Of a DNA stretch of 64,000 nucleotides, positions 50,677-60,101 are shown one piece after another. Position numbers and translations under genes: made by a program. Source of the DNA: Gulbenkiania mobilis (GTDB lineage Bacteria; Pseudomonadota; Gammaproteobacteria; Burkholderiales; Chromobacteriaceae); NCBI GenBank assembly GCA_004346645.1, contig SMDA01000002.1, positions 392,898 to 456,897 of the forward strand, in the 5' to 3' direction. Within the stretch, counting starts at the first letter, position 1. Each line of letters starts with the position of its first letter. The notes under the pieces are model-generated. The model made no database searches. It was not told where the DNA came from and saw only the letters and a program-made list of their open reading frames with translations.

Positions 50677-51515
50677 TGAATCTGATTTCCAAGCGACATA
50701 GCGTACTGCCCGGCTTTGGCCTTGCCTTCGGCGTCAGCCTATTCTGGCTGGGGCTGATCGTGCTGCTGCCGTTTGCCGCGCTGGTGTATACCGCGGGTGG
50801 CATGAGCTGGGCCGACTTCGTCGGCACCGTCACCGCCGAGCGGGTGGTGGCGTCGATCCGTCTCTCCTTCGGGGCCGCCGCGGCCGCCTCGGTGATCAAT
50901 GCGGTGTTCGGCTTCCTGCTGGCCTGGGTGTTGGTACGCTATCCCTTCCCTGGCCGTCGCTTCGTGGACGCACTGGTAGACCTGCCCTTCGCGCTGCCCA
51001 CCGCGGTGGCCGGCATCGCGCTGACCACGCTGTACGCGCCCAACGGCTGGATCGGCCGCTTCCTTGAGCCCTTGGGGCTGAAGGTGGCCTTCACGCCGCT
51101 GGGCATCGTGGTGGCGCTGGTATTCATCGGGCTGCCTTTCGTGGTGCGTACTGTCCAGCCGGTGCTGGAAGACATGGAGCAGGAGCTGGAGGAGGCGGCC
51201 ACCTGCCTGGGCGCAGGCCGCTGGCAGATCTTCCGCCGCGTGCTGTTCCCCGCCGTGCTGCCGGCTCTGATCACCGGGGCCACCATGGCGTTTGCCCGGG
51301 CCACCGGCGAGTTCGGCTCGGTGATCTTCATCGCTGGCAATATTCCGCTGGTGTCGGAGATCGCCCCGCTGATCATCATTTCCAAGCTCGACCAGTACGA
51401 CCAGGCCGGCGCTACCGCCGTGGCCGTAGTGATGCTGGCGATCTCCTTTCTCTTCCTGTTCGCGATCAACGCGCTGCAATGGTGGGCCGCCCGCCGCCAC
51501 GGCGCAGGTCGCTGA
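50676..51515 (+). CDS. cysT: Sulfate ABC transporter permease CysT (CysU)
   Basis: 279 residues, six predicted membrane segments. Starts MNLISKRHSVLPGFGLAFG; DLPFALPTAVAGIALTTLY near 99-117 and the EAA loop EEAATCLGAGRWQIFRRVLFP near 180-200. Forms the membrane channel with CysW. The start codon is fused to a repeat copy. Confidence 0.94.
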   Translation: MNLISKRHSVLPGFGLAFGVSLFWLGLIVLLPFAALVYTAGGMSWADFVGTVTAERVVASIRLSFGAAAAASVINAVFGFLLAWVLVRYPFPGRRFVDALVDLPFALPTAVAGIALTTLYAPNGWIGRFLEPLGLKVAFTPLGIVVALVFIGLPFVVRTVQPVLEDMEQELEEAATCLGAGRWQIFRRVLFPAVLPALITGATMAFARATGEFGSVIFIAGNIPLVSEIAPLIIISKLDQYDQAGATAVAVVMLAISFLFLFAINALQWWAARRHGAGR

Positions 51516-51537
51516 TCCCCGGCGCAAGGTATCCTCC

Positions 51538-52422
51538 ATGTCTTCGGCCAACCCCGCTTCGCTGCGCACCACCACCGAATCGCGTCCGGTGCGCTATGCC
51601 CTGACCGCGCTTGCGCTCGCCTTCGTGGTGCTGTTTCTGGTTATTCCGCTGGTGTCGGTGTTCTGGGAAGCCTTCTCCAAGGGCTGGGGGCTCTACCGTG
51701 AGGCCCTCGTCGAGCCAGAGGCCCTGTCTGCCATCCGCCTGACGCTGCTGACCGCGCTGATCGCCGTCCCGTTCAACGTGGTGTTCGGTGTGGCGGCGGC
51801 CTGGGCCATCGCCCGCTTCGAGTTCCGCGGCAAAAGCCTGCTGACCACACTGATCGACCTGCCGTTCTCGGTGTCGCCGGTGGTAGCCGGCATGATGTAC
51901 GTGCTGCTGTTCGGCATTAACACGCCGGTGGGGGCCTGGCTGGACGCAAACGGCTTCAAGGTGATCTTCGCGGTGCCCGGCATCGTGCTGGCCACGGTGT
52001 TCGTCACCTTCCCTTTCGTGGCCCGGGAGCTGATTCCGCTGATGCAGGCGCAGGGGGCGGACGAGGAACAGGCCGCGCTGGTGCTGGGCGCTTCCGGCTG
52101 GCAGACCTTTCGGCGTGTGACCCTACCCAACATCAAATGGGGGCTGTTGTACGGCGTGATCCTCACCAATGCCCGCGCCATGGGCGAATTCGGCGCGGTC
52201 AGCGTGGTCTCCGGGCACATCCGCGGGGAGACCAACACCATTCCGCTGCATGTAGAGATTCTTTACAACGAGTACAACTTCGTCGGGGCCTTTGCCAGCG
52301 CATCCATCCTCGCCCTGCTGGCACTGGTGACGCTCGCGGCCAAGACTTTCGTGGAGTGGCGCATGACGCGTCAGCATGCCGCGGCCCGTACCCGTACCGC
52401 CGAAGCCCGGGCCGCCGCCTGA
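51538..52422 (+). CDS. cysW: Sulfate ABC transporter permease CysW
   Basis: 294 residues with six membrane segments; DLPFSVSPVVAGMMYVLLFG near 107-126 and the EAA loop EQAALVLGASGWQTFRRVTLP near 177-197. The N-terminal S-A-N-P is encoded by a repeat copy 4 bp past the ATG. It follows cysT by 22 bp. Confidence 0.94.
   Translation: MSSANPASLRTTTESRPVRYALTALALAFVVLFLVIPLVSVFWEAFSKGWGLYREALVEPEALSAIRLTLLTALIAVPFNVVFGVAAAWAIARFEFRGKSLLTTLIDLPFSVSPVVAGMMYVLLFGINTPVGAWLDANGFKVIFAVPGIVLATVFVTFPFVARELIPLMQAQGADEEQAALVLGASGWQTFRRVTLPNIKWGLLYGVILTNARAMGEFGAVSVVSGHIRGETNTIPLHVEILYNEYNFVGAFASASILALLALVTLAAKTFVEWRMTRQHAAARTRTAEARAAA
51542..51553 (-). repeat. Uptake-sequence-like 12-mer at the cysW N-terminus
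   Basis: CTTCGGCCAACC begins one base after the cysW start codon and encodes S-A-N-P. Confidence 0.8.
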
Positions 52423-52439
52423 ACCCGGGGTCATTGCAA

Positions 52440-52450
52440 GGTTGGCCGAA
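52440..52450 (+). repeat. Uptake-sequence-like 11-mer before cysA
   Basis: CAAGGTTGGCCGAATG in the cysW-cysA gap. Its last A begins an in-frame ATG (52450) 7 codons before the preferred cysA start. Confidence 0.8.
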
Positions 52451-52470
52451 TGCCGGCCGGAAGGAATGAA

Positions 52471-53547
52471 ATGAGTATCGAGATCCGCAACATCCAGAAG
52501 CGTTTCGGGGAGTTCACCGCCCTGGACAACGTCAGCCTCACGGTCGAGTCCGGCGAGCTGCTTGCCCTGCTGGGCCCCTCCGGCTGTGGCAAGACGACGC
52601 TGCTGCGCATCATCGCTGGGCTGGAGACGCCGGATGCGGGGCAGGTGCTGTTCGCCGGCAAGGATGCGACGCATACCCATGTCTCGGAGCGTCAGGTCGG
52701 TTTCGTCTTCCAGCACTACGCGCTCTTCCGGCACATGACGGTGTTCGACAATGTGGCCTTCGGCCTCACCGTGCGTCCGCGCAGCGTGCGCCCCGGCCGC
52801 GAGGAAGTGCGCGAGCGGGTGATGAGGCTTCTCAAGCTGGTGCAACTGGACTGGCTGGCCGATGCCTATCCCGCCCAGCTCTCGGGCGGGCAGCGGCAGC
52901 GCATTGCGCTGGCGCGCAGTCTTGCGGTGGAGCCCAAAGTGCTGCTGCTGGACGAGCCCTTCGGTGCATTGGACGCCAAGGTGCGTAAGGACCTGCGCCG
53001 CTGGCTGCGCAGCCTGCACAACGACATGCACATCACCAGCGTGTTCGTGACGCACGACCAGGAAGAGGCGCTGGAAGTGTCCGACCGGGTGGTGGTGATG
53101 GATCACGGCCACATTGAACAGGTGGGCACGCCCGACGAGATCTACGATCGGCCGGCCACCCCCTTTGTCACGCAGTTCCTCGGGGACGTCAACCTGTTCC
53201 ACGGCCGGGTGGACCAGGGCCACTTCACCCTGGGCGACTTTGCCCAGCCGCTTGCCGAGGCCCCGGCCGCCGGCGGCCAAGCGGTGGCCTTTGTCCGTCC
53301 GCACGATCTGGAAATCAGCCGCGCCGCAGAAGGCGCGCTGGCCCACGGGGTGGTGGAGCACATCCACGCTGTAGGCCCGATCGTACGGGTGGAAGTGGCG
53401 GCCGAAAGCAGCGGCAAGCCTTTGGAGGCCGTTCTTACCCGGGAACGCTATCGGGAGCTCGCGCTAATGCTGGGCGACCGCGTGTATGTCCGCCCGACGC
53501 GGGTGTCCGTTTTCCCGGCGGGGGACGCACAGGACTACGTCATCTAG
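52471..53547 (+). CDS. cysA: Sulfate/thiosulfate ABC transporter ATP-binding protein CysA
   Basis: 358 residues. Walker [12 protein letters not shown] near 35-45, signature [15 protein letters not shown] near 134-148, Walker [13 protein letters not shown] near 154, switch [10 protein letters not shown] near 192, plus a C-terminal TOBE-like domain. The ATG at 52471 follows GGAAGGA; the in-frame ATG at 52450, created by a repeat copy, would add 7 residues. Confidence 0.95.
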   Translation: MSIEIRNIQKRFGEFTALDNVSLTVESGELLALLGPSGCGKTTLLRIIAGLETPDAGQVLFAGKDATHTHVSERQVGFVFQHYALFRHMTVFDNVAFGLTVRPRSVRPGREEVRERVMRLLKLVQLDWLADAYPAQLSGGQRQRIALARSLAVEPKVLLLDEPFGALDAKVRKDLRRWLRSLHNDMHITSVFVTHDQEEALEVSDRVVVMDHGHIEQVGTPDEIYDRPATPFVTQFLGDVNLFHGRVDQGHFTLGDFAQPLAEAPAAGGQAVAFVRPHDLEISRAAEGALAHGVVEHIHAVGPIVRVEVAAESSGKPLEAVLTRERYRELALMLGDRVYVRPTRVSVFPAGDAQDYVI

Positions 53548-53573
53548 CGACGGTAGTCCCCTTCTTCTCCTGT

Positions 53574-53606
53574 GACCGGCCTGGGCGTTGCCCGGCCGGT
53601 CTTTTT
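53574..53606 (+). terminator. Rho-independent terminator of the sbp-cysTWA operon
   Basis: GACCGGCC (53574-53581) pairs with GGCCGGTC (53594-53601), with an inner GGGC-GTT-GCCC stem, followed by TTTTT. Confidence 0.9.
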
Positions 53607-54310
53607 CATGCCTTTCTCGTCCCATTGGCAGCAGGCTGGCCGCACCTCTTGCTGACGCGGTTCCCTGTGGTAAGCGTGGGCTGGCCAAGTCGGCCACTCA
53701 AGCCGCGGCGTTAAAGGGCTGCTGGTTGCGGCTGTCCGTGCTCCTTGCATGCGCTGGGACGAAGGACTGACCAACTCCGCCCTTGGTGGCCAGATAAATC
53801 CCCCCGCCCTCTCAGCGGGAATGATATGCTAAGTAGTTGTTTAAATTAGGGAAATTCTATCTTTTTGCTCAAAGACCAACCTTCTGGAAAGGCGGGCTAC
53901 GGAGGGGGAGACGGCTTGGGAAGGGCTGCATGTTTCCAGCAAGGCACAGGTAGGTTCCCCCAAGGCTTCACGCTTAAACAGCTTATTTTTGGGCAGCTTC
54001 TTTGGGTGGCAGAGAAATTAAATCGATCCCAAGTGTTTTTGTGTGTAAAAACATTAAATACATAAATTATTTATTACACCCCATCCCTATTTTATAAGAA
54101 AGTGTTTTAAATCGGCACGATATTTCCCACATTTAAAACCAATTTCTTAATAATTTTTTAGGCATGGTCTGTCCCTTTACCCGCCCGGGCGTATCCATTC
54201 GAACCTGTGCCGCTTAACTGGCTGTCTTTTCCCCGCCCCCTTTACGGCCAAAGGGCTAGGTTGTATCCCCAGCCAAGCTGTGCCGAATGGATTTTCCCCC
54301 AAGCGCTCAT
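53607..54310. other. About 700-bp region without a convincing gene, AT-rich in the middle
   Basis: From about 53820 to 54170 the base composition falls well below the flanks (estimated near 40% GC). Two inverted repeats are visible: GTTTTT-N6-AAAAAC (54035-54052) and GTTTTAAAT-N18-ATTTAAAAC (54104-54139). Four GGA trinucleotides lie within 36 bp (53886-53921). A 66-codon frame at 53865-54065 has no ribosome site or recognisable family and is not called. Possible contents are a small RNA, a protein-binding region or a decayed insertion. Confidence 0.6.
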
Positions 54311-54335
54311 GAAAAAGCCCCGCAGGGCGGGGCTT
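54311..54335 (-). terminator. Rho-independent terminator of the PAS/chemoreceptor pair
   Basis: Reading the minus strand: AAGCCCCGC-CCT-GCGGGGCTT followed by TTT. Confidence 0.88.
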
Positions 54336-54360
54336 GGTTCGAGGCCGGGGCGACAGGGTG

Positions 54361-55812
54361 TCAGAGGGCCGGTTGGGTATGCTTTTCAGCCACCATGCGG
54401 CTGATCAGGTCGAGCAGCTGATCGCTGCGCTGCTCCACCTGTTTCATCAGGTCCACAATGCGCTGTTCGTCTAGGGTACCCGTCTGTTGCGAGGCGTCCA
54501 GGGCGGCGGCCACCACTTCCCCGAAGTCGCGCAGCGGACTGGCCAGTTGTCGGTAGGCGCCGGTGTTGCCGAAATGTTCGGCACCTTCGCCGGCGTGCCA
54601 CTGTTCCAGTCCGGCCGCAATCCCGCCTTCTGGAGCCTGCCCTTCCTCAATCGCCTGGTAGGCGCGCTGCTTCTGCATGATATGCGCCACCTTCAGGAGT
54701 GACACTTGGGACTGGTCGCGCACGCGCTCGACGGCGCTGGTCACCTCGTCCGAGGTCTGTGCCAACCGCTCGAAGCGGCCACGGAAGGCTTCCACCGACA
54801 CCTTCACGTCGTCGGCCACCGTGCCAGCTTCGCCCGCCTTGTCCTGCATGTCCGCAATACGGCTCGAGAGTGTGGACAGCACCGTCTGTACCCGGTTGGC
54901 GGTATCCTTGCTGCGTTCGGCCAACTTGCGCACCTCATCGGCCACCACCGCGAAGCCCCGGCCCTGCTCGCCGGCACGGGCTGCTTCGATGGCGGCATTG
55001 AGCGCCAGCAGGTTGGTCTGGTCGGCAATGGCCGAGATATCCTGCAGCGAGCTCTCGATACCGCCCCACTCCTTGCCGAGCGCGGTGGCGGCCAGGTTCA
55101 TGCTGCTCACGCTTTCGGCGATGGTGTCGAGCGTGCCCGAGAGGCGGTTGGCGCTGTCCAGGCTTTCGCGCGCCCCGGCGGCATTCTCGCTGGTGACGCT
55201 GGAAACCTGCGTCATGGCCTGGCTGATCTGCGCCAGATCGGCCTGGTTATCGGCCAGATTCTGCCGCAGGTGCGGGGCGTTGAGCTGGTTGAGCTGCGAG
55301 GACAGACTGTTGCGGCGGACGAAGTGGTCGTTCTCCTCCATCGCCCGGATGGCGCGCTCGATGTTGGTGAGCGAGACCGCAAACACCCCCGGAAGCCCCT
55401 CGGCCAGCGGAAAGCGACGGTAGTCACCCTTGCTCACTCGGGCAAAGCAGGTATTGATTTCCTTGAAGTAGGTTTCCACGAGGTCGAGGAAGTCGTTCAT
55501 CTCCCAGGCCACCTTGCCCACCTCGCCGAGGTTGGGCGTGCGCAGTGCCCGGTGGTGCAGTTCGCCCTGCCGGGCGCGACCCATTACGTCCTCCATCAGT
55601 GCCAGCACCTGGAAGGCGCGGCCCGCAGTCCGCCACACCAGCAGACTAAGCGCAAGGGTGACGACGATGCCCACCACCACGGTAATCCAGGCATAGCTGT
55701 CAGGCAGCAGGGGGTGGGCGATGCCGGCCAGAAGCACCAGTACGTTGAGCGCGGCCAGATAGATCAGCAGCTTGGTTTGCAGGAAGGGGGACTTGTGACG
55801 TGGCTGACTCAT
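54361..55812 (-). CDS. Chemoreceptor with atypical C-terminal domain
   Basis: 483 residues. Two adjacent membrane segments near 15-33 and 38-60 with almost no periplasmic loop, a HAMP-like linker, the hairpin [28 protein letters not shown] near 260-287, then about 110 extra residues. The tail ([14 protein letters not shown], then [22 protein letters not shown]) follows the spacing of CZB zinc-sensing domains but lacks the P-H-xx-V-H histidines. Its start overlaps the PAS gene by 4 bp, so the pair probably works as a split Aer-like redox/energy sensor. Confidence 0.88.
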   Translation of the reverse strand: MSQPRHKSPFLQTKLLIYLAALNVLVLLAGIAHPLLPDSYAWITVVVGIVVTLALSLLVWRTAGRAFQVLALMEDVMGRARQGELHHRALRTPNLGEVGKVAWEMNDFLDLVETYFKEINTCFARVSKGDYRRFPLAEGLPGVFAVSLTNIERAIRAMEENDHFVRRNSLSSQLNQLNAPHLRQNLADNQADLAQISQAMTQVSSVTSENAAGARESLDSANRLSGTLDTIAESVSSMNLAATALGKEWGGIESSLQDISAIADQTNLLALNAAIEAARAGEQGRGFAVVADEVRKLAERSKDTANRVQTVLSTLSSRIADMQDKAGEAGTVADDVKVSVEAFRGRFERLAQTSDEVTSAVERVRDQSQVSLLKVAHIMQKQRAYQAIEEGQAPEGGIAAGLEQWHAGEGAEHFGNTGAYRQLASPLRDFGEVVAAALDASQQTGTLDEQRIVDLMKQVEQRSDQLLDLISRMVAEKHTQPAL

Positions 55813-56360
55813 GCTCGTTCTCCCCGGCCTAGTGCGCCGGCGTTCAGCGAAAGGATGTAGCTGGTGTAGTCCTGCCCGGTCCGGGCCACTTCCTCCGTCA
55901 GCCAGGCGGCCGAGGCGTCGGGTGCGGCGGGTTTGCTGGTGCGGGCTTCGATGGCGCGCATTTCCGCGTACAGCCGGCTGGCTGCCTCGACCGCTTCGCG
56001 GCTTGGACGGCGCCGGACCGAGTAATAGCCCTGCAGCTGGCCCTTGCGGTCGTAGTCGGGGGTGATGTTGGCCAGCACCCAGTAGTAGTTGCCGTCGATG
56101 GTGTAGTTCTTCACCACCCCGAAGAACTCCTCACCAGCCTGCAGGGCTTTCCACATCATGCGGTACACGCCGCGCGGCATGTCGGGATGGCGGATGATGT
56201 TGTGCGGCTGTCCGAGCAGCTGGTGCTCGGCATAACCGGAGATGCGCATGAAGACCCGGTTGGCGTAAGTGATCAGCCCCTTGGGGTCGGCCTTGGTGAT
56301 GATGAGCTCTCCCGGTTGCAGGGAGACCTCGGTGCTGTGGGCTGGGTTGGGGGGGGCCAT
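55809..56360 (-). CDS. PAS-domain sensor protein (Aer-like)
   Basis: 183 residues. A PAS domain of the Aer type: [20 protein letters not shown] near 24-43, [23 protein letters not shown] near 48-70, and [23 protein letters not shown] near 78-100. The NIIRHPDMP segment is the FAD-binding helix signature of Aer PAS domains. No membrane segment or methylation helix is present; these are in the overlapping chemoreceptor gene. The ATG at 56360 follows AGGAG at 8 bp. Confidence 0.9.
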   Translation of the reverse strand: MAPPNPAHSTEVSLQPGELIITKADPKGLITYANRVFMRISGYAEHQLLGQPHNIIRHPDMPRGVYRMMWKALQAGEEFFGVVKNYTIDGNYYWVLANITPDYDRKGQLQGYYSVRRRPSREAVEAASRLYAEMRAIEARTSKPAAPDASAAWLTEEVARTGQDYTSYILSLNAGALGRGERA

Positions 56361-56499
56361 GCGGCACTCCTGGGGCAAGCAATCTCCCGATTGCGATGCT
56401 GAGAGGATATATACGAAAAGCCCCGACGGTAAAGCGGGTTTCCTACATTTTTCCTGGCCTGGGGGGCAAGGGGGCGCGGCAGCGGCCGCGCGATTCCAA

Positions 56500-57180
56500 T
56501 CAGACTTCGGACCACATCCGCAACAGGTTGTGGTAGCTGGCCGTCAGGCTGACCAGCGGTTCGGTTTCCCCCTGTTCCTGGCGCAGGCGGGTAATGGCCA
56601 TGTCCATATCGAACAGCAGGCCGCGCTTGCCATCATCGCGGATCATGCTCTGCGTCCAGAAGAACGAGGCCAGGCGCGTTCCGCGCGTGACCGGCATCAC
56701 CCGGTGCAGGCTGGTGGAGGGGTAGAGGATCATGTCGCCGGCGGGCAGCTTGGCTTCATGCAGGCCATACGTATCCTCGATGATCAGTTCGCCCCCCTCG
56801 TATTCGTCCGGGCTGGTGAAGAACAGGGTGCAGGAAACATCGGTACGCACCAGTGCGCCGGTGAACGGATCGGTGCGAATGGCATTGTCCACATGATTGC
56901 CGAAGGTCATGCCGCCTTCGTAGCGGTTGAACATCGGCGGAAAGATCTTGTTGGGCAGCGCGGCGGAAAAGAACAGCGCGTTGCGGCGCAGGGCCTGTTC
57001 GACCAGCGCCGACAGTTCGCGTGCCACCTCGCTGTGCTGCGGCAGTTGCAGGTTGCGTTTTACTTCGGCGGACTGGCTGCCTGCGGTCAGCCGACCGTCA
57101 GTCCAGTCGGCGTGTTCGAGCAGCATGCGCCCGTGGGCCAGTTCGTCGGCAGTCAGCACTTCGGGAATATGGAGAAGCAT
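56500..57180 (-). CDS. piuC: PiuC/YbiX-type Fe(II)/2-oxoglutarate-dependent dioxygenase (PKHD-type hydroxylase)
   Basis: 226 residues. The iron ligands H-x-D appear in GNHVDNAIR near 95 and the distal His in [15 protein letters not shown] near 156, where R binds 2-oxoglutarate. [22 protein letters not shown] is the usual N-terminus. In Pseudomonas and E. coli the gene lies beside a catecholate receptor (PiuA/Fiu), as it does here after the receptor gene. The substrate is unknown. GGAGG precedes the start. Confidence 0.92.
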   Translation of the reverse strand: MLLHIPEVLTADELAHGRMLLEHADWTDGRLTAGSQSAEVKRNLQLPQHSEVARELSALVEQALRRNALFFSAALPNKIFPPMFNRYEGGMTFGNHVDNAIRTDPFTGALVRTDVSCTLFFTSPDEYEGGELIIEDTYGLHEAKLPAGDMILYPSTSLHRVMPVTRGTRLASFFWTQSMIRDDGKRGLLFDMDMAITRLRQEQGETEPLVSLTASYHNLLRMWSEV

Positions 57181-57248
57181 GGGGCCTCCGGTTCGGTGCG
57201 GCGCGGCCGGGTGGGGCGGTCGGTGCAGCGGGTCGGGTGAAAGACAAG

Positions 57249-57280
57249 CCTTCGGCCAACCCCGGAAGGTTGGCCGAAGG
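57249..57280. repeat. Inverted pair of uptake-sequence-like repeats, terminator-like
   Basis: CCTTCGGCCAACC (57249-57261), 6-bp loop, GGTTGGCCGAAGG (57268-57280): a perfect 13-bp stem built from two full 12-mers. It lies 27 bp past the stop of the TonB receptor gene in the receptor-piuC gap. A short pyrimidine stretch (TTGTCTTTC) follows on the minus strand. This is the layout of DUS terminators in Neisseria. Confidence 0.93.
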
Positions 57281-57306
57281 ACCCGGCACGGGCCGGGCAG
57301 GGTGCA

Positions 57307-59517
57307 TCAATACTTGTAGGATACGGTCAGCTGGGCTTCACGCGGGATGCCGGCTGCGGCGTGGCCGCCGTACTGGCTGTCGTAGAACTTCTTGTTGGCC
57401 AGGTTGTTCACGTTCAGCCGTACCGCATAGTTGCGCTCCTCGTAGGAGAGCATCGCATCCATGCGGACGTAGCCGGGCAAGTAGCGGGTCTTGGACTGGT
57501 CGCGGTCACCGTCGGCCGAGTAACGCTTGCCGGTGTAGTAGGCACCGAGCCCTGCCGTGATCTTGTCGGTCAGCTTGTAGGTCGTCCACAGGTTGGCCGT
57601 CTTCTTCGGCGTGTACTTGGGCACGGCGCCCGCATTCTTGCTCGACGGTGCGTTGTTGGCCCAGCCTTCGTCCACCTTCGGGTCCATCAGCGTGGCGCCG
57701 GCAAACACCTCCCAGCGCTCGGTCAGGCGGCCTGCAGCCTCCACCTCGATGCCGTCGGTGTGGCGCTTGCCGTAGAGGATGCTGATGTCCGGCGACAGCG
57801 CGTCGGTGTTGCGCTCGTAGTACTTCTCGGTGCGGAACAAGGCAGCGCGCAGTGTGGCCTCGCCATCGGCCAGGTCCCATTTGGCGCCGATCTCGTAGTG
57901 CTTGTTGCGCTCGGGCTTTTGCTGGTCGGCATTGGCGCCGCTTGAGGCATCGAACTGGTAGGCCTCGCCCGATGGGTTCATCAGGCTGCTGTAGCCGGCA
58001 TAGTAAGACTGCATCGAGTCCGGCTGCCAGATCAGGCCGGCACGGTAGCTCAGGCCGCGGTCGCTGCGGTTGATGCTGCGGCTCAGGGCGCCGGTCTGGC
58101 TGTTGTAGGCGCGGTAGTCGCCGTCCAGCCAGTCCATGCGCACGCCGCCCATTGCCTTCCACTGCGGAGTCAGCTCCACCGTGTCGGTCACGTAAGCGGC
58201 CAGGTTGCGCGATACGAAATCGTTGGACGGCCGCGAGGTGTAGCCGCCGGTGTAGCGCACGCCGGAGGGGTTGCCCACGGTGGTGGTCAGGCCGCTGATG
58301 TTGGCGACCGCGAGGTTGAAGGCGCTCTGCGTTTCACGGGTGAACTCGGCGCCGGCCAGCAGATTGTGGCGCAGCGTGCCAGTGTCGAACTTGCCGTTGT
58401 AATCCACCAGCAGGCCCTGCGACTCATTGAGCGAGCCACGGCTCTTGCTGCTGTAGCGCAGGCCAGTGGCGTCGGTCACCGGCGTGCCGGCGGTGGCGTT
58501 GATCAGCTGCGGCTGCGCTACCTTCAGGGTGCGGTCGTAGCGGCCGATGCGCAGCTGGGCGCTGATCTCCTGATCTTCAGCCAGCTTGTGCGCTACCTTG
58601 GCCGTGGTGATGTCGGCGGTAATGTCCTCGCTATCCATGCCCTGCAGGCCGTAGAAGCGGTCTCGCGGCACGTCGATCGGACGTAGCGTATTCGGGTCGT
58701 ACGGCACACCCAGCATCGGCCGGTTGTTCTCGGTCATGTGCATGTGCGACAGCGTTGCCGTGGTGGGCTCGCCCAGGCCAAACACCAGCGATGGAGCGAT
58801 GCCGAAGCGCTTGGCCTCGCTGATGCCGTCCGGGCTGCCGTCGTTGGTGGCCATCAGGTTGAGGCGGAAGGCGGCGGTGTCACTGAACGGGCTGTTGATG
58901 TCCGCGGTCATGCGCTGAAAGTCATCGGTGCCCAGCGTCAGCGACAGGTCGCGTTTTTCGCCGGCAAACGGCGTCTTGCTCACCTGATTGACGACACCGC
59001 CGGTGCTGCCGCGACCGAACAGCATCGAGCTGGCCCCCTTGAGCACCTCTACGCGTTCGTCGTTGAAGGGGTCACGGTTGTACTGCGCCACATCCCGCTG
59101 ACCGTCGCGGTAGGTGTCCTGGAAGGCGGCAAAGCCGCGCAGGTAGATCTGGTCGCCGGAACGTCCGCCCTCGCCTGCGGCGAAAGTGATGCCCGACACG
59201 TTCTTCAGCGCTTCCTTCAGAGTGGCATCCCCCTGGTCGGCGATCAGCTGGTGCGTGACCACGCTCACCGACTGCGGGATGTCCTTGAGCTTCTGCTTCA
59301 TCTTGCCGATCTCGGTCACCTCGGCCTTGTACGAGCCGCGGGTGGGCTGCTCTGCAGTGACCTTTACCGTCTCCAGCGTCTTCACGTTTTCCGCCGGCTG
59401 TGTCTCTGCAGCGTGCACTACGGTGGGTGACAGGGCAACCGCCAGCATGCCGACCGCCACCTTGGCGGGCAGCTTCTTCTGGGATACGTTGGCCGAAGCC
59501 ATCAAGCGAGTTTTCAT
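57307..59517 (-). CDS. TonB-dependent siderophore receptor (Fiu/catecholate type)
   Basis: 736 residues. Signal peptide to about residue 36 (SPTVVHA), TonB box ETVKVTAEQ, plug motifs IPQSVSVVTHQLIADQG near 78-94 and RGFAAFQDTYRDGQRD near 129, and a beta-barrel ending in an aromatic residue (VSYKY). It imports ferric siderophore across the outer membrane using TonB-ExbBD encoded upstream. The ATG at 59517 follows AAGAAAGAGG; ATG at 59502 is an alternative. The signal-peptide A-S-A-N is encoded by a near-match to the repeat. Confidence 0.93.
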   Translation of the reverse strand: MKTRLMASANVSQKKLPAKVAVGMLAVALSPTVVHAAETQPAENVKTLETVKVTAEQPTRGSYKAEVTEIGKMKQKLKDIPQSVSVVTHQLIADQGDATLKEALKNVSGITFAAGEGGRSGDQIYLRGFAAFQDTYRDGQRDVAQYNRDPFNDERVEVLKGASSMLFGRGSTGGVVNQVSKTPFAGEKRDLSLTLGTDDFQRMTADINSPFSDTAAFRLNLMATNDGSPDGISEAKRFGIAPSLVFGLGEPTTATLSHMHMTENNRPMLGVPYDPNTLRPIDVPRDRFYGLQGMDSEDITADITTAKVAHKLAEDQEISAQLRIGRYDRTLKVAQPQLINATAGTPVTDATGLRYSSKSRGSLNESQGLLVDYNGKFDTGTLRHNLLAGAEFTRETQSAFNLAVANISGLTTTVGNPSGVRYTGGYTSRPSNDFVSRNLAAYVTDTVELTPQWKAMGGVRMDWLDGDYRAYNSQTGALSRSINRSDRGLSYRAGLIWQPDSMQSYYAGYSSLMNPSGEAYQFDASSGANADQQKPERNKHYEIGAKWDLADGEATLRAALFRTEKYYERNTDALSPDISILYGKRHTDGIEVEAAGRLTERWEVFAGATLMDPKVDEGWANNAPSSKNAGAVPKYTPKKTANLWTTYKLTDKITAGLGAYYTGKRYSADGDRDQSKTRYLPGYVRMDAMLSYEERNYAVRLNVNNLANKKFYDSQYGGHAAAGIPREAQLTVSYKY

Positions 59518-59690
59518 GAGCCTCTTTCTTGGCGAATGGGGTTCAACGACATGGCCGAGGGCGGCCATTCCCCGTGTTTCTCGTGTTTGCGGGCAGCACG
59601 CGTCCCGGCCGGCCTCGCAGGAGAGCGGCCCGGGGGGTGCTGCCTGTTCGGGGATCAGAGGCCGGCGGCGGGCTGCCGCACGGCCCGGGT

Positions 59691-60101
59691 TCAGGGGGCC
59701 TCGGTGACGAAGCCGACGCGCGCCACGCCGTTTTCCTGGGCGGCGGCCAGCGTCTGTGCCACCACTTCGTAACGCACCCCCTTGTCGGCCCGCAGGTGCA
59801 GTTCCACCTCGGGATTGGTGCGGGCCGCTTCGGCAAAACGTGCCGGCAGCGCCTCGCGTGCGACCGGCTGCTGGTTCCAGAACAGCTGGCCCGCGGCATC
59901 GATCGACAGCTGGATCTGCTCCGGCTTCTCTTCGTTGGCCGAAGCAGTGGCCTGTGGCAGGTCCAGCTTCACCGCATGGGTCAGCAAGGGCGCAGTGACG
60001 ATGAACACCACCAGCAGCACCAGCATCACGTCCACCAGCGGCGTAGTGTTGATCTCCGCCATCGGGGCGTCATGCCCCTTGTCGAAACTACCGAAGGCCA
60101 T
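59691..60101 (-). CDS. exbD: Biopolymer transport protein ExbD
   Basis: 136 residues. One membrane segment with the proton-path Asp in TTPLVDVMLVLLVVFIVTAPLL near 19-40, then a periplasmic domain. It forms the TonB energising motor with ExbB. It overlaps the end of exbB by 14 bp, so it is translationally coupled. Confidence 0.95.
   Translation of the reverse strand: MAFGSFDKGHDAPMAEINTTPLVDVMLVLLVVFIVTAPLLTHAVKLDLPQATASANEEKPEQIQLSIDAAGQLFWNQQPVAREALPARFAEAARTNPEVELHLRADKGVRYEVVAQTLAAAQENGVARVGFVTEAP

Noticed and set aside
53870..53975. Loose resemblance to a cyclic-di-GMP-I riboswitch (CCAACC, GGAAA, GGTAGG in order)
   Set aside because: The conserved ACGCAAAGC element and the tetraloop receptor are absent, and the gene downstream points the other way. 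An Infernal search would decide.
53865..54065. 66-codon reading frame in the AT-rich gap
   Set aside because: No ribosome site, no recognisable family, composition changes abruptly within it, and no upstream promoter stands out.
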